5,986 nucleotides of DNA, taken from NCBI GenBank assembly GCA_019240375.1, contig JAFAYN010000420.1, positions 1-5,986 on the forward strand, in the 5' to 3' direction. Each line of letters starts with the position of its first letter. The stretch's first letter is position 1. The notes under the pieces were generated by a model that saw nothing but the letters and a program-made list of their open reading frames with translations, was not told the origin of the DNA and ran no database searches. This document shows positions 1 to 5,301 of this stretch, one piece after another. The stretch comes from Gemmatimonadota bacterium (GTDB lineage Bacteria; Gemmatimonadota; Gemmatimonadetes; Longimicrobiales; Longimicrobiaceae). Made by a program: the position numbers and the translations under genes.

Positions 1-628
1 GGAAGTTGGAGACGTGCATCACCAGCTTCTCGCTCTCGTCCATCAGCATCCGCTTCCGGCAGGGGGAGCGGCCGGGCTCGTAGAGCGCCGCGTCCACGAA
101 GTTGGGGATCACCTCGATGGCGTCCGGAGCGACGCGGAAGTGGTCCACCGTCTCCTGCTTCAGGTACTCCGACACCGCGGTGATCCCGTCCGACTTGGCG
201 ATGGAGAAGCGGGTGATCTCCCAGAACGAGCGCTCCTGCCCCACCAGCGTGATGTCGGTGCCGTGCAGGGTGGTGATGATCTTGAGCGGGTGGCCGCGGT
301 CGCCCAGCATCTCCTTGGCGATCCAGGCCGAGGTGGCGTGCGGGATCGCGTAGTGCACGTGCAGCAGGTCCAGCTCTTCGCGGATCGCCACCTCGTGCAT
401 CGCCACGGCCAGCGTGAGCGGATAGGGCGAGTACTCGAAGAGCGGGTAGCGGGGGTTCATCTCCACCTCGTGGAAGAAGACCCGCTCCATGAAGCGCGGC
501 AGGCGGAAGGGCTGGGCGTACGAGATGAAGTGGATCTCGTGGCCTCTTTGCGCCAGCTCTATTCCCAGCTCGGTGGCGATGGCGCCGGAGCCGCCGTAGG
601 TGGGGTAGCAGGTGATTCCGATCTTCAC
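1..628 (-). CDS. bshA: N-acetyl-alpha-D-glucosaminyl L-malate synthase BshA (bacillithiol pathway), 3' end cut by window edge
   Basis: This is a GT4-family, GT-B-fold glycosyltransferase. In characterised members it transfers GlcNAc from UDP-GlcNAc to L-malate, the first cytosolic step of bacillithiol synthesis. The 209 visible codons cover the N-terminal Rossmann domain and the start of the linker. They begin VKIGITCYPTYGGSG, with the glycine-rich loop at residues 12-15, continue through GHEIHFIS (29-36), HVHYAIPHA (90-98) and TLHGTDIT (120-127), then TAVSEYLK (150-157) and IPNFVD (174-179). These blocks match Bacillus BshA from memory almost position by position. The family is about 375-385 residues, so roughly 45 percent is missing beyond base 1. 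I chose the GTG at 626-628 because AGAGGA lies 9 nt upstream and the family N-terminus begins there. The gene follows miaA on the same strand after a 151-bp gap. Other GT4 enzymes are possible, but the N-terminal signature is specific for BshA. Confidence 0.93.
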   Translation of the reverse strand, partial: MKIGITCYPTYGGSGAIATELGIELAQRGHEIHFISYAQPFRLPRFMERVFFHEVEMNPRYPLFEYSPYPLTLAVAMHEVAIREELDLLHVHYAIPHATSAWIAKEMLGDRGHPLKIITTLHGTDITLVGQERSFWEITRFSIAKSDGITAVSEYLKQETVDHFRVAPDAIEVIPNFVDAALYEPGRSPCRKRMLMDESEKLVMHVSNF

Positions 629-637
629 TTTTCGCGT

Positions 638-643
638 TCCTCT
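638..643 (-). promoter_or_regulatory. Ribosome binding site of bshA
   Basis: AGAGGA reads on the minus strand and is followed by 9 nt before the GTG start at 628. It supports GTG as the bshA start, since no ATG lies near the family's conserved N-terminus. Confidence 0.6.
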
Positions 644-684
644 ACGGACTGCTTGGTTGGGCGTGTCCCCCCTGGCGGGGGGCC

Positions 685-736
685 GGGCTGCGGCTCCGTA
701 GCACACGAAACAACCGTGTGCAACGGAGTCGAGCCC
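685..736. repeat. Long near-perfect inverted repeat (hairpin) downstream of miaA
   Basis: The arms can form about 21 base pairs. From outside in: GGGCT (685-689) pairs with AGCCC (732-736); G690 is bulged; CGGCTCCGT (691-699) pairs with ACGGAGTCG (723-731) with one G-T wobble; A700 faces A722; and GCACACG (701-707) pairs perfectly with CGTGTGC (715-721). The loop is AAACAAC (708-714). It begins 44 bp past the miaA stop and ends 57 bp before the bshA start. It has no T-tract on either side. Possible roles are a REP/BIME-like dispersed element, a 3'-end stabilising stem for the mutL-miaA transcript, or an attenuator-like structure. Confidence 0.7.
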
Positions 737-779
737 CCGCGAACTGCTGCGGGGTCTCGCCCCTTCGGGCTCGCGTCCC

Positions 780-1730
780 TCACGCGGGCTTCTGCTCGCC
801 TTCGGCTTCCTGCCACTTCTGGACGATCTCTCTTGCAAGCTCTTCCTGCGGCCTGGTGCCGTCGAGCCATACGGCTCCCTCGGGGAGCTGGTGGCGGAAC
901 CAGGTCACCTGGCGCTTGGTGTACGCCTTGGTGTTGCGGCGTACCAGCTCCAGCGCCTCTTCCAGCGTCCTTTCGCCCTTCAGGTACGGGATCATCTCCG
1001 CGTAGCCGTGGGCGTTCAGGCCTGGGGCATCCTCGCCGAAGCGGTGGACCAGCGCTTGGACCTCTTCCACCAGGCCCGCGGCTACCATCTCGTCGGTGCG
1101 GCGGTCTATGGCGGCCTTGAGGCGCTCCCTCGGCACGTCCAGTACGAACGGGAGGATGGATACCGGCTCCGCCTCCGGCGGCGCGGCCTGGTGCCACCAG
1201 GCCAGCGTGTGCCCGGTGAGGAGCGGCACTTCCAGCGCCCTCAGGATCCGCTGCCTTCCGCCCCAGGTGGCGAAGCGCTCCGCGGCTTCGGGGTCCACGT
1301 CGCGCAGCTTCTGCAGCAGGGCGGCGTCTTCCAGCTCTTCCAGCTCGGCCAGCAGCCGGCTTCGCTCGTTGGGGTCCAGCTCGGGCTCCCGGAAGATCGG
1401 GTGCGTCAGGGCTCTCAGGAAGAAGCCGGTTCCGCCCACCAGCATGGGGACGCGGCCCCTGGCGCGGATCTCCTCGATCCTTTCCCTCGCGTAGCGCCCG
1501 AACTCGCCAGCGTTGAACCGCACGTCCGGGTCCACGAGGTCTATACCGTGGTGCGGGATCCCTTGGCGCTCCTCCGGCGTGGGCTTGGCGGTGCCCACGT
1601 CCATCCCCCGGAAGACGGAGCGGGAGTCCATGGAGATGATCTCGGCTCCCAGGGCTCTCGCCACCCCGAGCGAGAGCGCCGTCTTCCCCGACGCAGTGGG
1701 GCCCACCAGCGCCAGCGCCCCGTACTTCAC
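780..1730 (-). CDS. miaA: tRNA (adenosine(37)-N6)-dimethylallyltransferase MiaA
   Basis: MiaA transfers the dimethylallyl group of DMAPP to N6 of A37 in tRNAs that read UNN codons. This is the first step to i6A/ms2i6A and acts in the cytosol. The 316-residue protein is of normal family length. It shows the P-loop GPTASGKT at 10-17, DSRSVFRGMDVGTAKP at 35-50 (containing the catalytic-region Asp and the DMAPP/tRNA contact segment), DLVDPDVRFNAGEF at 64-77, GGTGFFLRAL at 99-108, a QRILRALEV block, HGYAEMIPYLKGE, and the tRNA-binding TKAYTKRQVTWFR at 267-279. The start is GTG at 1728-1730. It overlaps the mutL stop codon (GTGA), and GGGGAG lies 4 nt upstream inside the mutL coding end, which indicates translational coupling. 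miaA beside mutL is a common bacterial arrangement. The same frame stays open far upstream across mutL, but that extension is Arg/Pro/Gly-rich and is not MiaA-like. Confidence 0.97.
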   Translation of the reverse strand: MKYGALALVGPTASGKTALSLGVARALGAEIISMDSRSVFRGMDVGTAKPTPEERQGIPHHGIDLVDPDVRFNAGEFGRYARERIEEIRARGRVPMLVGGTGFFLRALTHPIFREPELDPNERSRLLAELEELEDAALLQKLRDVDPEAAERFATWGGRQRILRALEVPLLTGHTLAWWHQAAPPEAEPVSILPFVLDVPRERLKAAIDRRTDEMVAAGLVEEVQALVHRFGEDAPGLNAHGYAEMIPYLKGERTLEEALELVRRNTKAYTKRQVTWFRHQLPEGAVWLDGTRPQEELAREIVQKWQEAEGEQKPA

Positions 1731-3583
1731 GGCGCTCCCCGGCCGAAGCGGTTGTGCAGCTCCTTGAGCGAGAGCTGGATCACCGTCGGGCGGCCGTGGA
1801 TGTCGTGGTACGGGAGCTCCGTGGCGAAGAGGCGGTCGAACAGCTCGCGCATCTCCTCCTGCGAGAGCCGCTGCCCCGCCTTGATCGCCGCCTTGCACGC
1901 GAACGACAGGGCGATGCGCTGGTGCTGGGTGCGCGCGGAGTCCACCAGCTCCGAGCCCTCGGTCAGCTCGGCGATCATCTGCCGCAGGCAGCGCTCCGCG
2001 TCGAAGTGCGGGTGCGGGTTGGGGACGCCGTGCACGATCACCGCCCGCCCGCCGAAGGGCTCGATCTCGAACCCCGCCCGCAGCAGGATCCCGGACACCT
2101 CCTCCACCATCCCGTACTCGGAAGGGGAAAGCCGCAGCGTGAGCGGGAACAGGAGGCGCTGGCTGACGGCGTTCCCCGCATCCATCCCCTTCACGAACTC
2201 CTCGTACAGCACCCGCTCGTGCGCGGAGTGCTGGTCCACCAGGATCAGCCCGCTGCGCGTCTCGGCCAGGATGTAGGTGTTGTGCACCTGCCACATCACC
2301 GGCGGGGCGGGCTGCATCTCGCGCTCCGGCTCGGGCGCGGCCTCCTGGGCTTCGCTCCCCGGCTCCGCCGCGCCGCCGGAAAAGAAGAGCGCCATCTGCG
2401 ACTCGGCGCGCGCCACCTGCGTGGGCGAGGGGCGTGGCGGCGCGCTTGGCGGGCGCCCCGGCGCGGGGTCGTGGCGCGGAGCGTATCCGGGCGCCTCGCG
2501 CGTGTAGCTGACCGGGGGCGCGGAGCGGGCGTATGCGGAGGAGTACGAGGGGACCGCCTCCACCGGGTCGCGGCGGCCGATGGCGGGGGTGCTTTCCAGC
2601 GCGGACAGGGCAGCGCGGACTCCCTCCTCCACCAGCCGCTCGATGGCGGAGCGGTCGCGGAAGCGGACCTCGGCCTTGGCCGGGTGGACGTTGACGTCCA
2701 CGTCGCCGTCGGGGACTTCCAGGAAGAGGAAGAGCGAGGGGTGCACCCCCTCGGGGATGGTGGTGCGGTAGCCGCGGTCGGCGGCGCGCACCAGCAGGCG
2801 CTCGGTAAAGGGGCGCCCGTTGACGAACAGGTACACGCGGCGTCCGCCCGGGGTGACGGAGTGGGGGCGCTGGATCAGCCCGGTCAGCGCGGCCGGGCCG
2901 TCGCGGTGCGCCACCGGCATCAGCTCGTCGGCCATGTCCTGCCCCCAGATCCCCGCGATGCGCGCCGCCAGCGTCGTCGCCACCGGGAGGGACAGGATCT
3001 CGCGGTCGTTGGACTCCAGCGCGAAGGCGATCTCCGGGTGCGAGAGCGCCAGCGTGGTCACCACCTCGCTGATCGCGCGGCTCTCGGTGGCCGCCGAGCG
3101 GAGGAACTTGGCCCGCGCGGGGACGTTGAAGAAGAGGCTGCGCACCGAGATGGTGGTCCCGCGGCGCCGGGCGCACCCCTCCACCCCCTGCGTCTGCCCG
3201 CCGCTGACGATCACCCGCGTCCCGTCCCCCTCGCGCTCCGACGTTTCCACCACCAGCCGCGACACCGAGGCGATGGAGGGGAGCGCTTCGCCGCGGAAGC
3301 CGAGGGTGCGGATCCTCGCCAGGTCGGCCGCGTCGCGCAGCTTGCTGGTGGCGTGCCGGTCGAGCGACAGGAGCGCGTCGTCGCGCCCCATCCCGCACCC
3401 GTCGTCGGCCACGCGGATCTCCGTCTTCCCCCCGTTGCGCAGCCCGATCTCGATGCGCGTCGCGCCCGCGTCCAGCGAGTTCTCCACCAGCTCCTTGACC
3501 ACCGACGCGGGGCGCTCCACCACCTCCCCGGCGGCGATCTGGTTGGCGAGCTTTTCGGGGAGAACGTGGATCCTGCGCGGCAT
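1727..3583 (-). CDS. mutL: DNA mismatch repair protein MutL, endonuclease-type C-terminal domain
   Basis: MutL couples MutS mismatch recognition to strand incision in the cytosol. The 618-residue protein starts at ATG 3581-3583 with the canonical IHVLPEKLANQIAAGEVVERP. Its GHKL ATPase motifs are all present: ELVENSLDAGA at 31-41 (E31 general base, N35 Mg ligand), DDGCGM at 60-65, RHATSKL at 76-82, TLGFRGEAL at 93-101, and GTT at 142-144. DVNVHPAKAEVRF, with its conserved Lys, follows in the transducer domain. Residues about 340-430 form a Pro/Ala/Ser-rich linker. The C-terminal domain has DQHSAHERVLYE at 450-461 (the DQHA-x2-E-x4-E endonuclease motif with A to S), a beta-clamp-like QRLLFP at 475-480, and ACK at 562-564. 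The usual CPHGRP motif reads DIHGRP at 594-599, so Asp replaces the zinc-ligand Cys. The upstream Shine-Dalgarno is weak (GAGAAG). The stop overlaps the miaA start. Confidence 0.97.
   Translation of the reverse strand: MPRRIHVLPEKLANQIAAGEVVERPASVVKELVENSLDAGATRIEIGLRNGGKTEIRVADDGCGMGRDDALLSLDRHATSKLRDAADLARIRTLGFRGEALPSIASVSRLVVETSEREGDGTRVIVSGGQTQGVEGCARRRGTTISVRSLFFNVPARAKFLRSAATESRAISEVVTTLALSHPEIAFALESNDREILSLPVATTLAARIAGIWGQDMADELMPVAHRDGPAALTGLIQRPHSVTPGGRRVYLFVNGRPFTERLLVRAADRGYRTTIPEGVHPSLFLFLEVPDGDVDVNVHPAKAEVRFRDRSAIERLVEEGVRAALSALESTPAIGRRDPVEAVPSYSSAYARSAPPVSYTREAPGYAPRHDPAPGRPPSAPPRPSPTQVARAESQMALFFSGGAAEPGSEAQEAAPEPEREMQPAPPVMWQVHNTYILAETRSGLILVDQHSAHERVLYEEFVKGMDAGNAVSQRLLFPLTLRLSPSEYGMVEEVSGILLRAGFEIEPFGGRAVIVHGVPNPHPHFDAERCLRQMIAELTEGSELVDSARTQHQRIALSFACKAAIKAGQRLSQEEMRELFDRLFATELPYHDIHGRPTVIQLSLKELHNRFGRGAP
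1735..1740 (-). promoter_or_regulatory. Ribosome binding site of miaA inside the mutL 3' end
   Basis: GGGGAG lies 4 nt before the GTG at 1730, within the last codons of mutL. Its position decides the miaA start and fits termination-reinitiation between the two genes. Confidence 0.6.
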
Positions 3584-3674
3584 CGGCTTCTCGGCGTCTC
3601 GTTTTCGGGTCAGCTTCGGGGCGGAAGCTACAGGCTCGGACGCGCGCCCGTCAACGGGCGTTCGAGGTGGAACG
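3584..3674. other. mutL upstream spacer with two small hairpins
   Basis: This 91-bp gap between the transporter stop and the mutL ATG holds two perfect inverted repeats. One is AGCTTC (3612-3617) with GAAGCT (3624-3629) across a 6-nt loop. The other is CGCCCG (3645-3650) with CGGGCG (3655-3660) across a TCAA loop. The second lies 14 nt past the transporter stop, where a terminator could sit, but no T-run follows on the minus strand. An A-rich stretch (CGAAAACGAG on the minus strand) and GAGAAG precede the mutL ATG. I cannot identify a convincing promoter, so whether mutL shares a transcript with the transporter is undecided. Confidence 0.4.
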
Positions 3675-4640
3675 TCAGGCGGCCAGGCGCCCGGCGGTGT
3701 CCCCCGTGGACGCGGCGGGCGAGGTGCGGCGCCTTCGCCGGCGCGCCGGCCAGGCGATCTCGCTCACCAGCACGCCCAGCACGATCAGCGCGGAGCCGCC
3801 CACGGTGCCGCGGGTCATGGCCTCGCCGGCGAGCGCGCCCACCACCCCGCCCCACACCGGCTCCATGGCGTAGATCACCGTGGCGCGGGTGGCGGGGACG
3901 GTCTGCTGCGCCCAGTTCATGGCCGCCATCACGAACGCCGTAGCCACCAGCCCCAGCCCCGCCGCGGCGCCCAGGACCAGCGGCGTGAGCGGCGGCATCC
4001 CTTCGCCGGAAACCGGCAGCGCCAGCAGGGAGAGCACGGCCACCGCGGTCAGCTGCACGAAGGCCAGGCGGATGGGGTCGGCGCCGGGGGCCCAGCGGCT
4101 CACCAGCACGATCTGCAGCGCGGAGGCGAGGGCGCCGCCCAGCGTCAGCCAGTCGCCGCGCCCCAGCTCCGGGCTCAGCCCCTCCCCCGCCGAGAGCAGG
4201 ACCAGCCCCGCGAACGACAGCGCGATCCCCGCCCAGGCGGAGACGCGCGGCGCCCGCCGCAGGAGCGCCAGCTGAAGCAGCGGCACCAGCGGGACGTACA
4301 TCGCCACCAGGAACGCAGAGCGGCTGCTGGGGATGTGCTGCAGGCCGGTGGTCTGCAGCGCATACGCGGCGAAGGTCACCGCGCCGATCCCGGCGCCGGC
4401 GCGCAGCTCCGCGCGGGTCAGGGCGCGCACGCGGCGGAAGAACAACAGGAAGAGCGCGGCCGCGGCCATGCCGAAGCGCAGGGCGAGGAGCCCGAAAGGC
4501 CCGCTCTCGCGCAGCGCGAGCTGGGCCACCAGGAAGGTGCCGCCCCACACCAGGGTGACGAGCACCAGGACGAGCTCGGGAAGCCGCCCGCGGATACCGG
4601 GAGCGGCGGAACGGTTCTGGACGACGGGACTGCTGGACAT
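3675..4640 (-). CDS. EamA/DMT-superfamily transporter (RhaT/YdcZ-like exporter), substrate unknown
   Basis: This 321-residue inner-membrane protein has the EamA layout: ten predicted hydrophobic segments in two halves of five. The first half starts with LVLVLVTLVWGGTFLVAQLAL near residues 23-43. The second half contains LGGALASALQIVLVSRW and ends with the typical EPVWGGVVGALAGE block, followed by a final helix (SALIVLGVLVSE). A cytoplasmic-type Arg-rich tail (six Arg in a row) follows, consistent with the positive-inside rule. Members export amino acids, metabolites or drugs, and the sequence does not show which. I prefer the ATG at 4638-4640. It has AGG 6 nt upstream, whereas the in-frame GTG immediately before it (4641-4643) would leave only 3 nt. 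The gene is divergent from the XRE-cupin gene across a shared, repeat-containing promoter region, so that regulator is its likely controller. Confidence 0.92.
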   Translation of the reverse strand: MSSSPVVQNRSAAPGIRGRLPELVLVLVTLVWGGTFLVAQLALRESGPFGLLALRFGMAAAALFLLFFRRVRALTRAELRAGAGIGAVTFAAYALQTTGLQHIPSSRSAFLVAMYVPLVPLLQLALLRRAPRVSAWAGIALSFAGLVLLSAGEGLSPELGRGDWLTLGGALASALQIVLVSRWAPGADPIRLAFVQLTAVAVLSLLALPVSGEGMPPLTPLVLGAAAGLGLVATAFVMAAMNWAQQTVPATRATVIYAMEPVWGGVVGALAGEAMTRGTVGGSALIVLGVLVSEIAWPARRRRRRTSPAASTGDTAGRLAA

Positions 4641-4689
4641 CACGTACCTGCCTGACGAAGAACGGACCTAGCGAAGCGAAGTGCTGCGC

Positions 4690-4718
4690 AGTATAATGCA
4701 CAGGTGGGCCCTGCGCAA
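4690..4718 (-). promoter_or_regulatory. Candidate promoter for the EamA transporter gene
   Basis: On the minus strand TTGCGC (4718-4713) is followed after 17 bp by TATACT (4695-4690). This resembles a sigma70-type promoter with a half-matching -35. Transcription would begin near 4683, about 43 nt before the ATG at 4640. The -35 lies in the second operator-like repeat and the -10 in the first, so a protein bound to either repeat would block it. Confidence 0.4.
4692..4697 (+). promoter_or_regulatory. Candidate -10 element for the XRE-cupin gene
   Basis: A perfect TATAAT stands out in GC-rich surroundings. It would put transcription start near 4704, about 34 nt before the GTG at 4738. The matching -35 position (about 4669-4674, TAGCGA) is poor, so the promoter may be weak or activator-dependent. 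It sits inside the first operator-like repeat. Confidence 0.45.
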
Positions 4719-4737
4719 CATACTGCACATACACTCC

Positions 4738-5286
4738 GTGTCCGCCACAGATCCGCCCCTCCTCCGGCACGTCGCCACCAACCTGCGCGCCGCGCGCCAG
4801 CAGCGCGGCTGGACCCAGCAGGCGCTCGCCGACCGGGCGGACGTCAGCCGCCGCATGGTGGTGGCCATCGAGGCCGGCGAGAGCAACGTCAGCCTGGCGA
4901 CGCTGGACCGGCTCGCCGACGCGCTCGGCGTCCCCTTCTCGGAGCTGGTGCGCGCCCCGGACGCCGAGGTTCCCCCGCCGGAGGTGGTGTGGCGCGGCGG
5001 AAATCCGGGGAGCCGCGCGCGCTTCCTGGCCGGCATTCCGGGAGGTGGCACGCTGGAGCTGTGGGAATGGAGCCTGGCCCCCGGCGAGCGCTACGACGCC
5101 GAGCCGGACCGCGCCGGCACCCGCGTGCTCCTGTACGTCGCCGTCGGCACGCTCACGGTCGACGCCGAGGGCGGCGGGGCGACCGTCGCGGAGGGTGAGT
5201 CGGTTCGGTTCGCCTCCGACCGCCCGTACTCCTTTGCCAACCGGGGCACGGTCCCCCTCCGCTTCGTGGTCACCTCGGTCGTCTGA
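4738..5286 (+). CDS. XRE-family transcriptional regulator with C-terminal cupin domain
   Basis: This 182-residue cytosolic DNA-binding protein has an N-terminal HTH_3 domain at about 12-71 (LRAARQQRGWTQQALADRADVSRRMVVAIEAGESNVSLATL in outline, with Q27, S37 and E45 at typical recognition positions). A small beta-rich cupin_2 domain follows at about 95-182. The cupin keeps the LLYVAVGTLTVDAEG and VAEGESVRFASDRPYSFANRG strands but lacks the metal-binding His residues: the first motif has no HxH, and the second has Tyr where His is usual. A purely ligand-sensing role is therefore likelier than catalysis. The start is uncertain. GTG 4738 is chosen because a TATAAT lies at 4692-4697 and the family N-terminus fits, but it has no clear Shine-Dalgarno. 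In-frame GTG 4681 and ATG 4696 would lie in or upstream of the operator. The gene is divergent from the EamA exporter, the usual context for one-component control of an efflux gene. Confidence 0.9.
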   Translation: MSATDPPLLRHVATNLRAARQQRGWTQQALADRADVSRRMVVAIEAGESNVSLATLDRLADALGVPFSELVRAPDAEVPPPEVVWRGGNPGSRARFLAGIPGGGTLELWEWSLAPGERYDAEPDRAGTRVLLYVAVGTLTVDAEGGGATVAEGESVRFASDRPYSFANRGTVPLRFVVTSVV

Positions 5287-5301
5287 CGCCCTCCCCCCGG
5301 C

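Larger units (their letters stand above)
629..779. other. miaA-bshA intergenic region, hairpin-rich, no gene
   Basis: These 151 bp between two same-strand genes contain no credible coding sequence. They hold several inverted repeats: C6-TGGC-G6 (667-682), the long hairpin at 685-736 listed separately, CCCCGC/GCGGGG (735-740 with 749-754, which competes with the base of the long hairpin), and GCCC-CTTC-GGGC (759-770). No thymine run follows any of them on the minus strand, so a standard intrinsic terminator is not supported. I see no clear -35/-10 pair for bshA. The region could be a dispersed intergenic repeat, an RNA processing site or a weak terminator. Confidence 0.5.
4685..4729. promoter_or_regulatory. 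Tandem operator-like repeats, two copies of TGCGCA-N6-TGCACA
   Basis: The same imperfect palindrome occurs twice, at 4685-4702 (spacer GTATAA) and 4712-4729 (spacer ACATAC), 27 bp apart start to start. Including the flanking C at 4684 and 4711, 15 of 18 bases agree between the copies. Each half-site, TGCGCA and TGCACA, is a palindrome-like hexamer that nearly matches the other in reverse complement. The pair lies between the divergent transporter and XRE-cupin genes and overlaps -10-like elements for both directions. The natural candidate to bind here is the adjacent XRE-cupin protein, which would repress or switch both promoters. The repeat is visible in the sequence; its binding partner is inference. 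Confidence 0.6.

Noticed and set aside
667..682. C6-TGGC-G6 hairpin as an intrinsic terminator of miaA
   Set aside because: The stem is short and no thymine run follows on the minus strand. The downstream bases are GC-rich.
14..1120. Plus-strand open frame opposite bshA and miaA
   Set aside because: Composition is typical of the complement of high-GC coding DNA. It spans the intergenic hairpins and conflicts with two recognised genes.
1731..3398. Long upstream extension of the miaA frame, giving an 872-codon open frame across mutL
   Set aside because: The upstream part is Arg/Pro/Gly/Ala-rich, resembles no protein, and overlaps a fully conserved mutL in another frame. Open out-of-phase frames are expected at this GC content. 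MiaA begins at 1730.
1754..3943. 729-codon plus-strand open frame opposite mutL
   Set aside because: It is His/Arg/Leu/Gly-rich, without domains or a ribosome binding site, and lies antisense to conserved mutL codons. It is a GC-driven shadow.
3628..4770. 380-codon minus-strand frame overlapping the transporter
   Set aside because: It is out of phase with the hydrophobic EamA frame and made of Arg/Ala/Gly/Pro. It also crosses the divergent promoter region.
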